This document shows positions 16,528 to 24,333 of a DNA stretch of 64,000 nt, piece by piece. Below the pieces are notes generated by a model, which did no database searches, was not told the origin of the DNA, and worked only from the letters and a program-made list of their open reading frames with translations. The position numbers and the translations under genes were made by a program. The DNA is from Myxococcales bacterium (lineage in GTDB: Bacteria > Myxococcota > Polyangia > Nannocystales > Nannocystaceae): the NCBI GenBank assembly GCA_016793465.1, contig JAEUJW010000038.1, forward strand, positions 62,001-126,000, given 5' to 3'. Numbering within the stretch: position 1 is the first letter of the stretch; each line of letters opens with the position of its first letter.

Positions 16528-17151
16528 TCAGTCCTCGGTGAGCGGGCCGTCGTCGTCCTCGCCGGCGTCCTGGTGGGCGAGCTGCATGCGGCGCAGCAGG
16601 TCGAAGACCATGCGGGCCGTGGCGCCCCACAGGCGCGGGGTGTGGATGTCGTACTCGTGGAGGGCGTAGCGCTGGCCCATCCACTCGCGGCGGCCGAGGA
16701 AGCGGTAGCGGGCGGGGTCGGCGAGCTCGCGCAGGGTGGGGGTGATGACGGCGGTGACCTCGGAGACTTGCCAGGTCGGGCGCCAGTCGCCGTCGACGAG
16801 GCCGACGAACGGGACGATGAGGTAGCCCGAGGGCGTGGGCACCGGGCGCAGGCGGCCGAGGATCTTGACCTGTCCTCTGGGCAAGGCGACCTCTTCTTCG
16901 GCCTCGCGCAGGGCGGTCTCGACGAGGTCGCGGTCGCCGGGCTCGGGCTTGCCGCCGGGGAAGGCGAGCTGGCCGGCGTGGTCGCGGAGGTGGCCGGCGC
17001 GCTCGATGAAGACGAGGCGCGGGTCGTCGCCGGGGAGCAGGGGGGCGAGCACGGCGGCGTGGCGCATGGGCGCGGGGTCGGCGAGGGGGTCGCCGACGGC
17101 GTCGAGGCGCGTCGCCAGGTCGAGGGGGATCACGCGGGGATGATGGCACAC
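16528..17151 (-). CDS. Nudix hydrolase, coenzyme-A pyrophosphatase type (NudL-like)
   Basis: A 207-residue protein with the Nudix box GGKPEPGDRDLVETALREAEEE at about 66-87 (quoted here by its span), giving metal-binding Glu residues in REAEEE. The preceding HAGQLAFPGG is the signature of the CoA-diphosphatase subgroup, which cleaves CoA and short acyl-CoAs to phosphopantetheine and 3',5'-ADP. The start is GTG at 17151; a second GTG at 17133 would match the family N-terminus slightly better. A half copy of the palindrome family lies at 16870-16885 inside the gene. It is followed 6 bp later by queG. Confidence 0.85.
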   Translation of the reverse strand: MCHHPRVIPLDLATRLDAVGDPLADPAPMRHAAVLAPLLPGDDPRLVFIERAGHLRDHAGQLAFPGGKPEPGDRDLVETALREAEEEVALPRGQVKILGRLRPVPTPSGYLIVPFVGLVDGDWRPTWQVSEVTAVITPTLRELADPARYRFLGRREWMGQRYALHEYDIHTPRLWGATARMVFDLLRRMQLAHQDAGEDDDGPLTED

Positions 17152-17209
17152 GCGCGCGGCGGAGCCACGCGGAGGGGCGAGCGCGGGGTCACGGCGGGAG
17201 GTGCGAAGA

Positions 17210-18604
17210 TCATTGCCAGGACGGCGGGCGGACGATCACGCCGTCGTGCACGACGAGCGCGGGGCGCTCGAGGGCGCGGATGTCGGCGAGCGGGTCGCCG
17301 TCGACGACGAGCAGGTCGGCGACGTTGCCCGGTTTGATGACTCCGACGTCGGACAGGCCGAGCAGGTCGGCGGCGTTGCGGGTGGCGCTGAGGATCGCGT
17401 CCATCGGGGTGACGCCGAGGGCGACGAGGGCCGAGAACTCGCGGGCGTTGGTGCCGTGCTCGAACACGCCGGCGTCGGTGCCGAAGGCGATCTTCACGCC
17501 GGCCTTGTAGGCGCGGGCCAGCGAGTCGCGCATGCGCGGGGCGACCGCGAGGGCCTTGGCGGCGGAGTCGGGCGAGAGCTTGCCGGTCTGCGCGGCCTGC
17601 TCGACGTAGGCGCCGACGGCGACGGTGGGCACGAGGTAGGTGCCGCGCTTCTTCATCAGGCGGATGGCCTCGTCGTCGAGCATGCTGCCGTGCTCGATGC
17701 TGTGCACGCCGGCCTTCACGGCGTCCTTGATGCCCTCGGTGCCGTGGGCGTGGGCGGCGACCTTGCGCTCGGCGCGGACGGCCTCGTCGACGACGGCGGC
17801 GAGCTCGTCGGGGGTGAGCTGCGGGGCGCCGACGCCGTCGCCCTGCGAGAGCACGCCGCCGGTCGCGCAGATCTTGATGACGTCGGCGCCGTGTTTGATC
17901 TGGTGGCGGACGGCGCGGCGGACGGCGTCGGGGCCGTCGGCGATGCCCTCCTCGAAGTCGGGCGGGCGGCCGTGGATGTCGGGGCGCAGGCCGTTGGTGT
18001 CGTCGCAGTGGCCGCCGGTGATGCCGATCGCGTGGTTGGCGACGAGGATGCGCGGACCGGGGATCCGACCGCGGCGGATCGCGTCGCGCAGGCTGCGGTC
18101 GGCGAACGTGCCGCCGACGTTGCGCACGGTGGTGAAGCCGGCGAGCAGGGTGACGCGCGCGTTGGCGGCCCCGCGCAGGGCGGCGTCGGCGTCGGTGGCG
18201 GTGACGTCGAGCACGACGGCCTCGGCGTGGCTGGGCTGCGGGTCGTTGGCGAGGTGGGTGTGCGCGTCGATGAGGCCGGGCAGCAGGGTGCGTCCGCCGA
18301 GGTCGAGCGTGACGACGCCGGCCGGCGCGGCGAGGCCCTGACCGACCTGCTTGATCCTCCCGGCCTCGACGAGCACGTCGACGCCGGTCCGCGGGGCGGC
18401 GCCGGTGCCGTCGATCAGCCGGGCATTTTTTAGTAATAACAGCGCGGGGGATGGAGCACCTGGCGGGAGGGACAGGCTGGCCGGGGCCGACAGCGGGGCG
18501 GGGGTGGACGCGACCGGACAGACCGGGCCGGGCCCCTGCGCGGGCGGCGGGGCGGTGGCGCAGGCGAGCAGCGGGGCGGCGAGCAGGAGGGCGCGGGGCG
18601 GCAT
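17210..18604 (-). CDS. Lipoprotein amidohydrolase (imidazolonepropionase/Xaa-Pro-like)
   Basis: The start at 18604 opens a lipoprotein signal ending in APLLACA; the open frame continues upstream only because it runs through the palindrome array. The 464-residue protein shows the metal-dependent amidohydrolase plan: LLPGLIDAHTHL with the HxH metal pair near residues 115-117, a carboxylated-Lys candidate in KHGADVIKIC, later His in AAHAHGTEG and HSIEHGSM, and the Asp in IAFGTDAG. Homologues in this subgroup hydrolyse dipeptides or cyclic amides. It would act in the periplasm. An AT-rich islet in the N-terminal part (18425-18439) encodes Leu-Leu-Leu-Leu-Lys-Asn. Exact substrate unknown. Confidence 0.85.
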   Translation of the reverse strand: MPPRALLLAAPLLACATAPPPAQGPGPVCPVASTPAPLSAPASLSLPPGAPSPALLLLKNARLIDGTGAAPRTGVDVLVEAGRIKQVGQGLAAPAGVVTLDLGGRTLLPGLIDAHTHLANDPQPSHAEAVVLDVTATDADAALRGAANARVTLLAGFTTVRNVGGTFADRSLRDAIRRGRIPGPRILVANHAIGITGGHCDDTNGLRPDIHGRPPDFEEGIADGPDAVRRAVRHQIKHGADVIKICATGGVLSQGDGVGAPQLTPDELAAVVDEAVRAERKVAAHAHGTEGIKDAVKAGVHSIEHGSMLDDEAIRLMKKRGTYLVPTVAVGAYVEQAAQTGKLSPDSAAKALAVAPRMRDSLARAYKAGVKIAFGTDAGVFEHGTNAREFSALVALGVTPMDAILSATRNAADLLGLSDVGVIKPGNVADLLVVDGDPLADIRALERPALVVHDGVIVRPPSWQ

Positions 18605-18898
18605 GGCGGGGAGGATGCCCGCGCGGCGGTGATTCGCCAAGGGGTGCGCGGGTGAGGCTGTCCGGAGAGACAGTCCGGAGGACCGAGGCGGACGGCGGAC
18701 GGCGGTGCGGCTGTCCGAAGGAGCAGGTCGGCGTCGGCGGCTCGGATGTCCTGAGGAGCAGGTCGGCGTCGGCGGCTCGGATGTCCTGAGGGACACGTCG
18801 GCGGCTCGGATGTCCTGAGGGACACGTCGGCGTCGGCGGCTCGGATGTCCTGAGGGACAGGTCACGGTCGAGCGGGCATTCAATAATTAAATGGTCGA
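18605..18898. repeat. Tandem array of the dispersed palindrome between two genes
   Basis: This 294-bp gap contains palindrome copies starting at 18658, 18711, 18746, 18781, 18810 and 18845. From 18711 the copies are spaced 35, 35, 29 and 35 bp, and the intervening DNA is itself near-identical (GTCGGCGTCGGCGGCTCGG; the 29-bp unit lacks one 6-bp GCGTCG). Arms vary (CTGTCC or ATGTCC against GACAG, GACAC or AGCAG). No gene, tRNA or promoter is evident. An AT-rich patch (CAATAATTAAATGG) follows at about 18880-18893. Confidence 0.85.
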
Positions 18899-19432
18899 TC
18901 AACCTGTCCGGGAGGACAGGCCTCTGCGGCGGCCGCTGGCGACCTGGCGGTCGTACTTGGCGGCGCCGACCCACAGGCGGCGGCGGGCCTCGCGGGTGCA
19001 GGCGCGGAGGTGGCGGGCCTGGCACTGGTAGGTCGCGCGGCGGGCGGCGATCACGGCCGAGAGGAAGGGGACGTCGAGGGTCTCGGGGGCGAGGCAGGGG
19101 CCGATGTGCCACAGCGAGTAGGCGGCGGACAGTCCGTGGGCGCCGCGGACCCCGAAGCGGTCCTGGTCGGCGACGTCGGCGGCGGTGTTGTGCGGGCAGG
19201 TCGCGACCCAGCCGCGCTTGACGGCCTTGCGGTACATCGCGCGGGCGCGGTTGGCCGCGGGCGGGTGGCTGGCGACGAGGGACTTGCAGTCGTCGCCGGG
19301 CGACTCGCGGCGGCAGATGTCGACGAGCTCGTCGGCGAGGTCGGCGCGGCCGGCCATGGCGGCGCCGGCCCGGGTGGCGGGCTCGGGGGGCAGCGTGAAC
19401 AGGCGCAGCCAGAGGAGCGCGGCGAGGAGCAC
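18899..19432 (-). CDS. Small secreted protein, possibly lysozyme/transglycosylase-like
   Basis: The GTG start at 19432 is supported by TAACCC seven bases upstream and by an N-terminal hydrophobic stretch (LLAALLWLRLFTL) that looks like a signal or anchor. The product has 177 residues. The middle (GVRGAHGLSAAYSLWHIG) loosely resembles the soluble lytic transglycosylase/lysozyme fold, but I cannot place the catalytic Glu with confidence. Several Cys could be paired (CRRES, DDCKS, ATCPH, GPCLAP). The C-terminus (RGLSSRTG) and the stop codon are made by a palindrome copy at 18903-18920, so the repeat forms the gene's 3' end. Function uncertain. Confidence 0.6.
   Translation of the reverse strand: MLLAALLWLRLFTLPPEPATRAGAAMAGRADLADELVDICRRESPGDDCKSLVASHPPAANRARAMYRKAVKRGWVATCPHNTAADVADQDRFGVRGAHGLSAAYSLWHIGPCLAPETLDVPFLSAVIAARRATYQCQARHLRACTREARRRLWVGAAKYDRQVASGRRRGLSSRTG
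18903..18920. repeat. Palindrome copy at the 3' end of a gene
   Basis: CCTGTCC-GGGA-GGACAGG: 7-bp perfect arms with a 4-nt centre. It encodes the last residues of the 18899 gene and ends just before its stop codon, so it would form a hairpin at the end of that mRNA. Confidence 0.8.
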
Positions 19433-19439
19433 CGACCGC

Positions 19440-19445
19440 GGGTTA
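19440..19445 (-). promoter_or_regulatory. -10-like element before the 18899 gene
   Basis: TAACCC on the minus strand, 7 nt before the GTG start, with no Shine-Dalgarno sequence in between. The position fits a leaderless mRNA and supports the GTG start. Confidence 0.35.
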
Positions 19446-19611
19446 GCGCGGGTCGGGGGCGGCTGTCCAGGGGTCCTCGCGATGGGCGATCGACCATGTC
19501 CCGAGGGACAGGTTCATGCTCCGCGCTGGACATCGCGGGGTGCGAGGCGATCCGGGTGTGACGACGTCGAGGTCGCGCGAGCTCTTCGTCGGTGCGGTCG
19601 TCGCGGTGGTC

Positions 19612-20370
19612 TCACCGGCGCATCGGCGCCGCGCCCCAGCCCCACACCTTTTTGATCTTTGGGCTGCGGCGGGCGAGCTCGCGGGTGGCGGCCTCGTTGC
19701 CGCCGTAGCTGGGGAAGATGTCGACGAGCGCGACGTCGGCGGCGAGCGTGGGGAGCAGCTCGTGGGCGTCGCCGACGAGCACCGTCAGTCGCTTCTTGAC
19801 GAGCGGGCGGATGCGCGGGAGGTAGAAGTCGACGAGCTCCTGGCTGCGCTCGACGAGCACGACCTCTTTGACCTGCAGGCGCTTGCTGACCTCGATGAGC
19901 TGGTGGCCGAGGCCGAGGCCGGCGATCACCACGCGGCCCTTTGCGAGGCGCGTGCCCTCGCGCAGCGTGAGCAGCTCGGCCGGGGTCAGCGACATCCAGG
20001 GGGCCTCGCTCCACACGCCAGGCTCGCCGGGGAGGCACTGGTAGATCGCCGGGATCTGCACGTCGCTGTCGAAGATCACGCTGCCGGTGCTGTCGCCGAA
20101 GAACGTCTGGAGCTGGCGGCCGGCGCGGTGGATGCGGACGCAGTAGCGGAACTCGCGGTGCGGCGAGTCGGCGCGCTGGGCCGGGTTGAGCTCGCTGACC
20201 GGGGCGTCGGACGGGCCGAGCTCGGGGAACGGGTTTAATACTTTGAAGGTCGAGCCGATCAGGTTGAGCTCGGGGGTCCACGTCATCGCCGGGGACCAGG
20301 GCACGCAGCTTCGCAGGCGGCGCTGGTGGTCGGCGGTGATGCGCTGCTTCTGGTCGGCGGTGAGCGCCAT
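19612..20370 (-). CDS. SAM-dependent methyltransferase / spermidine-synthase-like protein
   Basis: A 252-residue protein whose second half has a Rossmann fold: VVIAGLGLGHQLIEVSKRL near residue 146 matches the glycine-rich SAM motif I, followed by VVLVERSQELVDFY (acidic motif II) and DVALVDIFPSYGG near 215 (motif IV). This layout is shared by spermidine synthases and class I methyltransferases. The N-terminal 120 residues are unassigned. Intracellular. It lies 13 bp downstream of the membrane-protein gene on the same strand, probably in one transcript. An AT-rich islet (TTTAATACTTTG, 20234-20245) encodes a KVLN stretch. Confidence 0.7.
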   Translation of the reverse strand: MALTADQKQRITADHQRRLRSCVPWSPAMTWTPELNLIGSTFKVLNPFPELGPSDAPVSELNPAQRADSPHREFRYCVRIHRAGRQLQTFFGDSTGSVIFDSDVQIPAIYQCLPGEPGVWSEAPWMSLTPAELLTLREGTRLAKGRVVIAGLGLGHQLIEVSKRLQVKEVVLVERSQELVDFYLPRIRPLVKKRLTVLVGDAHELLPTLAADVALVDIFPSYGGNEAATRELARRSPKIKKVWGWGAAPMRR

Positions 20371-20383
20371 GGCGCGGGGTAGT

Positions 20384-21562
20384 CTACGCTCGCTCGCCGG
20401 CCCGCAGCCAGCGCGCCAGGCCGACGGCGGCGGGGATCCACAGCAGCACCATGGGCTCGCCGTAGACGCGGGGCTCGTCGATGTTGGCGACCCACATCAG
20501 CGCGCCGAGGTAGACCAGCGCGACCCAGCCGAGGCGACGTAGTCGGGGCGGGATCCAGGCGGACAGGACCAGCCACAGCAGCGGGATGAAGCCGAGGTAG
20601 GCCGGCAGCAGCGGCCAGTGGGCGGGCTCCTCGAGCCACGCGAGGTTTAATAATAAGCGCGGGGTCTGGTCGACGAAGAACTGCAGGGGGGCGCCGGGGT
20701 TGTCGGCGAGGGCGAGGCCGACGGCGAGGCGGGCGGCGGCGTAGGCGGCGAGCAGGGCGGCGGAGCGCAGGGCGAGCGGGCGCAGGCTGGTCTTCGGGAC
20801 AGGTGAGTCGGACGCCGGCCAGTGCAGGGCGAGGGCGGCGAACGGCAGCAGGACGGCGCTCTCGCGGTTGAGGGCGGCGCAGAACACCAGCGCGGCGGCG
20901 GCCCGCCAGCGCTCGGCGAGCACGAGGGCGACGCCGGCGGCGGTGAAGGCCATCGCGGGGGTGTCGTAGGGGTAGAAGATCGGCCAGCGGTGCTGCAGCA
21001 GGAAGGGGATCGGGAGCAGCAGCAGGAAGCCGAGGCCGAGGGCGTCGGCCCAGCGCGCGGGCATGGCGGGGCGCAGGGCGCGGGCCAGGCACGCGGCGAG
21101 CGCGGCCGTCGCGAGGGTCTCGACGAGCGCGAAGATCCAGGCGATCGGCAGGCGCAGCGCGGCGTGCAGCGGCCACACGAGCAGGGGGATCAGCACGCGC
21201 AGGCCGAACGGCTTGGGCGCGGTGAAGGCGAGCAGCTCGTCCCACGGCGCGCCCTCGAACTCGCGGTTCATGGCCAGGCGCAGGGCGGCGTAGCCGGCGG
21301 CGAGCGCGAGCAGGGCGAGCAGGGCGCGGCTGCGCGGGATGTCCGCGGGGACAGGTGCGGGCGCGGCAGGCGAGACCGGCGCGGCGGGCGGTGGGATGTC
21401 CGCGGGGACAGGTGCGGGCGCGGCGGGCGAGACCGGCGCGGCGGGCGGCGGGATGTCCGCGGGGACAGGCGCGGGTGCGGCGGGGCTGTCCCTCGAGACA
21501 GCCGGCGCCGGGCTCGCGGGCGGGGCGAGGTCGGGCGGACGTCCGTGTGGCCCGGAGGACAT
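20384..21562 (-). CDS. Multi-pass membrane protein with 19-residue N-terminal repeats
   Basis: A 392-residue protein. Residues 1-75 are Pro/Ala-rich and contain a repeat of 19 residues (unit PAAPAPVPADIPPPAAPVS) encoded by a 57-bp DNA repeat in which every unit holds one palindrome copy (starting at 21339, 21396 and 21453). The rest has about eight to ten hydrophobic helices, an NREFEGAPWDEL segment after the first helix and an ALNRESAVLLP loop, typical of GT-C-like or DUF2029-type integral membrane glycosyltransferases, though I cannot assign it. Inner membrane. The islet at 20646-20656 encodes Leu-Leu-Leu-Asn. The start is ATG 21562, with TAACCT 7 nt upstream. Confidence 0.75.
   Translation of the reverse strand: MSSGPHGRPPDLAPPASPAPAVSRDSPAAPAPVPADIPPPAAPVSPAAPAPVPADIPPPAAPVSPAAPAPVPADIPRSRALLALLALAAGYAALRLAMNREFEGAPWDELLAFTAPKPFGLRVLIPLLVWPLHAALRLPIAWIFALVETLATAALAACLARALRPAMPARWADALGLGFLLLLPIPFLLQHRWPIFYPYDTPAMAFTAAGVALVLAERWRAAAALVFCAALNRESAVLLPFAALALHWPASDSPVPKTSLRPLALRSAALLAAYAAARLAVGLALADNPGAPLQFFVDQTPRLLLNLAWLEEPAHWPLLPAYLGFIPLLWLVLSAWIPPRLRRLGWVALVYLGALMWVANIDEPRVYGEPMVLLWIPAAVGLARWLRAGERA
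21339..21501. repeat. 57-bp coding repeat built on the palindrome
   Basis: Three units begin with ATGTCC-GCGG-GGACAGG at 21339, 21396 and 21453 (period 57 bp, in frame), and a fourth, variant palindrome CTGTCC-CTCG-AGACAG sits at 21486-21501. The repeat is nearly identical between units and encodes a 19-residue Pro/Ala repeat in the membrane protein's N-terminus. Confidence 0.9.
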
Positions 21563-21575
21563 GACCTGAAGGTTA
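21563..21575 (-). promoter_or_regulatory. -10-like element before the 20384 membrane-protein gene
   Basis: TAACCT on the minus strand (plus 21570-21575) lies 7 nt before ATG 21562 without a Shine-Dalgarno sequence. It falls directly next to the 3' end of the upstream aldehyde dehydrogenase gene, so it would give this gene its own transcript. Confidence 0.4.
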
Positions 21576-23174
21576 TCAGGTGCGGGGCTTGCCGCGGCGG
21601 AGGAGGGCGCGGCCGACGTCGACGAGGCCGCGGGCGCGGCCGAGGAGGCTCGACGAATAAAGAATTTTAAAGACGCCGCGGGCGGTGTCGTAGGCGCCGG
21701 GGGCGACGGGGTACATCTTGAGGGCGGAGTGGAGCGGCAGGCGGTCGGACACCACGGCCTTGACGTTGCACATGCCGCGCAGGCCCTCGGGGCCGTTGAG
21801 GCGGCCGAAGCCGGAGCCGCGGACGCCGCCGAACGGGAGGTCCTGGGCCATGTAGTGCATGGCGAAGTCGTTGACGACGGTCGAGCCGGCGACGATCTGC
21901 CGGGCCATGCGCTCGCCGCGGGCGCGGTCGCGGGTGAAGACCGAGGAGCTGAGGCCGTAGGCGCTGTCGTTGGCCAGCAGGATCGCCTCGGCCTCGTCGC
22001 GGACCTTCATGATCGCCAGCACGGGGCCGAAGGTCTCGTCGCGCATGATCGCCATCGAGTGGTCGACGTCGACGAGCACGGTCGGCTCGAAGAAGTTGCC
22101 GCCGTGGCCGCGCTTGCCGCCGACGAGCGCCCGGGCGCCCCTGGCGACGGCGTCCTGGACCAGGCGCTCGACGATGTCGACCTGGCCGGGCATGGTCATG
22201 GCGCCGACGTCGACCCTGTCCGGGCCGAGCGGCGGGCCCTGGCGCAGGCGGCCGACGATGCCGGCGACCCTGGCGACGAACTCGTCGTACACGGCCTCGA
22301 ACACGTAGATGCGCTCGGCGGCCATGCACAGCTGGCCGGCGGCGGTGAGGGTGCCGACGAGGGCGTTGTGCACGGCCTGCTCGATGTCGGCGTCGTCGCA
22401 GACGATGAGCGGGTCCTTGCCGCCGAGCTCGAGGATCGTCGGGGTGAGGGTCTCGGCGCTGGCGGCCAGCACGCGCTTGCCGTTGGCCATCGAGCCGGTG
22501 AACACGATCTTGTCGACGCCGCTGGTGACGAGCGCGGCGCCGGTGTCGCCGAAGCCGGTGATGAGCTGCACGAGGTCGGGGTTGTGGCCCTCCTCGGTGA
22601 GGATGTCGGTGAAGATCCTCTGGATCCTCGCTGCCGACCACGACGTCCACTCGCTGACTTTGATGAGGGCGGCGTTGCCGGCCATGATCGCGGGGATCGC
22701 GGGCGCGAGCACGTTCTGCAGCGGGAAGTTCCACGGGCAGATCACGCCGATGACGCCGAGCGGGTGGTACTCGATGCGCGCCTGCTTGTGCAGCAGCAGC
22801 CCGGGCGAGACGCTCTGGGGGCGCAGGGCGCGTTCGGCGTGGCCGAGGTTCCAGCGCAGGGCCTCGCAGATCGGCCACAGCTCGATGGTGGCGTTCTCGA
22901 GGGTCTTGCCGGCGTCGCGGGAGATCATGCGGCACAGCTCGTCGCTGTGCTCGAGCAGGTGGTCGAGGATCTTGCGGATGACGCGGCGCCGCTGCCAGAA
23001 GCGGGTGGTCGCCCACGCGGCCTGGGCGGTGCGGGCGCGCGCGAGGCGGCTCAGGACTTCGTCGCGGTCCATGACCGGCACGTCGCCGAGGTGCTCGCCG
23101 GTGGCGGGGTCGGTGCAGCGGATCGTTCGGCGCTCCGGCGACGAAGCGAGGGGCGTGGCGGCGTGCGAGTCCAT
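21576..23174 (-). CDS. Aldehyde dehydrogenase (succinate-semialdehyde / long-chain type)
   Basis: NAD(P)-dependent aldehyde oxidation. The start at 23174 (MDSHAATPL) is chosen because the longer open frame upstream is low complexity. The 532-residue protein has all catalytic residues: N149 in CPWNFPL, K172 in ALIKVSEWT, E249 in LELGGKDP and the nucleophile C283 in AGQLCMAAER. ETFGPVL near residue 380 and the C-terminal FGGVRGSGFGR are also family motifs. The last 70 residues include a hydrophobic tail region typical of membrane-associated long-chain enzymes, but this is not decisive. An AT-rich islet (AATAAAGAATTTTAAA, 21656-21671) encodes VFKILYSS near the C-terminus. Substrate not determinable. 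Confidence 0.9.
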   Translation of the reverse strand: MDSHAATPLASSPERRTIRCTDPATGEHLGDVPVMDRDEVLSRLARARTAQAAWATTRFWQRRRVIRKILDHLLEHSDELCRMISRDAGKTLENATIELWPICEALRWNLGHAERALRPQSVSPGLLLHKQARIEYHPLGVIGVICPWNFPLQNVLAPAIPAIMAGNAALIKVSEWTSWSAARIQRIFTDILTEEGHNPDLVQLITGFGDTGAALVTSGVDKIVFTGSMANGKRVLAASAETLTPTILELGGKDPLIVCDDADIEQAVHNALVGTLTAAGQLCMAAERIYVFEAVYDEFVARVAGIVGRLRQGPPLGPDRVDVGAMTMPGQVDIVERLVQDAVARGARALVGGKRGHGGNFFEPTVLVDVDHSMAIMRDETFGPVLAIMKVRDEAEAILLANDSAYGLSSSVFTRDRARGERMARQIVAGSTVVNDFAMHYMAQDLPFGGVRGSGFGRLNGPEGLRGMCNVKAVVSDRLPLHSALKMYPVAPGAYDTARGVFKILYSSSLLGRARGLVDVGRALLRRGKPRT

Positions 23175-23358
23175 GGCGGCGCGCACGTTACTGCAGATCC
23201 GCCGGGATACAGGGGTCCAGGATCGAACGATCGCGCGGCGGCAGGCGTTGCGTGGGGTTTGGCGGGCGCCCGGAGCGGGCGACAGCGCGTGGGCGTGACA
23301 GTCCTCATGAGGCCGGACGCGCCGGAGCAGCGGCGAAGCGGCCGCCGAGCGAAGGACG

Positions 23359-24183
23359 ATGGCCGACATGCGACGGCGCGAGGGGGCGATGGAGCGGGCG
23401 GTCGGTGGGGCGCGCGCGATCGTGGCGGCGCTGCTCGTCGCGTGCGCGGCGAAGCCGGTCGTCGCGCCCGCGACGCCCGCGACGCCCGCGACACCGCCGA
23501 CGACGCCGACCGAGCCTGCCATGCGAGACCCGAAGCCCGCTGCCCCCGAGCCCGCCGCCCACGTGATCGTGCCCGCCGACGGCGAGGCGCAGGTCGGCGA
23601 CCTCGTCCTCACCGCGCTCGAGCTGCGCGAGGAGCAGTACGACCACCAGCCCGGACGCGGCGACGTGCTGGTCGCGACGCTGCACGTGCGCCACAAGGAC
23701 GAAGCGAGGCTTTCGCGCGAGGAGATGAGCCAGCAGCTGCCGGCGCTGGTGAGGGTGCGCTCGGACGACGGCGAGCGCGGCACGAACTGGAACTATCTGA
23801 GGCTCGTGGTGACCGGCGGGGACCGCAGCGCGATCGTGCTGGCGGTCTCGCGGATCCCCACGGCCGCCTCGCTCGGCGGGGCGGCGCTGAGGCTCGACGC
23901 GAACGCGGGCAGCGGCACGGCGGCGGGGCTCACGGTGACGGTGCTCGACGTGGTCGAGAAGCGGAAGATGGAGGGCACGAGCATGATGCGGGTGCTGCTG
24001 CACGTGCGCCCCGCGGGCGCGCCGGCGCCGGCGCTCGCGGCGATGCAGCAGCAGGAGGACGCGCTGGTGCGCCTGACCTCGGACCCGGGCGAGGACATCG
24101 CGACGTGGCGGGGCTATCGCATCGGCTACCTCGGCGGCTGGCGCACGGAGGTCGAGCTGAAGGTCGTGCCGCCGGGCGAGTGA
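23359..24183 (+). CDS. Lipoprotein, function unknown
   Basis: ATG 23359 follows GAAGGA at good spacing; an alternative ATG at 23389 gives a shorter N-region before the same lipobox (AALLVACA). 274 residues: signal, Ala/Pro/Thr linker, then a globular domain of beta-strand character (VGDLVLTALELREEQY, DVLVATLHVRHKDEA, YLRLVVTGGDRS). No family recognised. It is divergent from the aldehyde dehydrogenase gene and is followed by a likely terminator at 24229-24256. Confidence 0.65.
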   Translation: MADMRRREGAMERAVGGARAIVAALLVACAAKPVVAPATPATPATPPTTPTEPAMRDPKPAAPEPAAHVIVPADGEAQVGDLVLTALELREEQYDHQPGRGDVLVATLHVRHKDEARLSREEMSQQLPALVRVRSDDGERGTNWNYLRLVVTGGDRSAIVLAVSRIPTAASLGGAALRLDANAGSGTAAGLTVTVLDVVEKRKMEGTSMMRVLLHVRPAGAPAPALAAMQQQEDALVRLTSDPGEDIATWRGYRIGYLGGWRTEVELKVVPPGE

Positions 24184-24228
24184 GGCGAGCGGCCGGGCGG
24201 CCAGCAGCAGCGGGCGCGCGATTTGCCG

Positions 24229-24256
24229 GCCGCGGCGGATCCGCGGCGTTTTATTT
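24229..24256 (+). terminator. Rho-independent terminator after the 23359 lipoprotein gene
   Basis: Inverted repeat GCCGCGG-CGGAT-CCGCGGC (24229-24247) followed by GTTTTATTT: a 7-bp GC stem with a T-rich tail, placed 45 bp after the stop codon. Confidence 0.7.
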
Positions 24257-24298
24257 GTATAAAGACCCGAATAGGGCCGTGAACGGCCGTGGCGGCGC

Positions 24299-24333
24299 TT
24301 GAGGCGGGCCCTGGGCGGGGGTAGGGTGGAGCC
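24299..24333 (+). promoter_or_regulatory. Sigma-70-like promoter directly before the 24334 gene
   Basis: TTGAGG at 24299-24304, a 17-bp spacer, TAGGGT at 24322-24327, then 6 nt to the ATG. The spacing between the hexamers is ideal for a housekeeping sigma factor, and the distance to the start implies a leaderless or near-leaderless mRNA. Confidence 0.55.

Noticed and set aside
18658..18860. Regularly spaced repeats that look like a small CRISPR array
   Set aside because: The spacers are near-identical rather than unique, the repeat is only 16 bp, and no cas gene is near; this is the palindrome family in tandem.
20371..20386. TAGACT as a -10 element before the methyltransferase-like gene at 20370
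   Set aside because: It lies 10 nt from the start and includes the stop codon of the preceding same-strand gene; cotranscription is simpler.
21656..21671. AT-rich patch near the end of the aldehyde dehydrogenase gene as a terminator
   Set aside because: It is inside the reading frame (encodes VFKILYSS) and has no GC stem before it.
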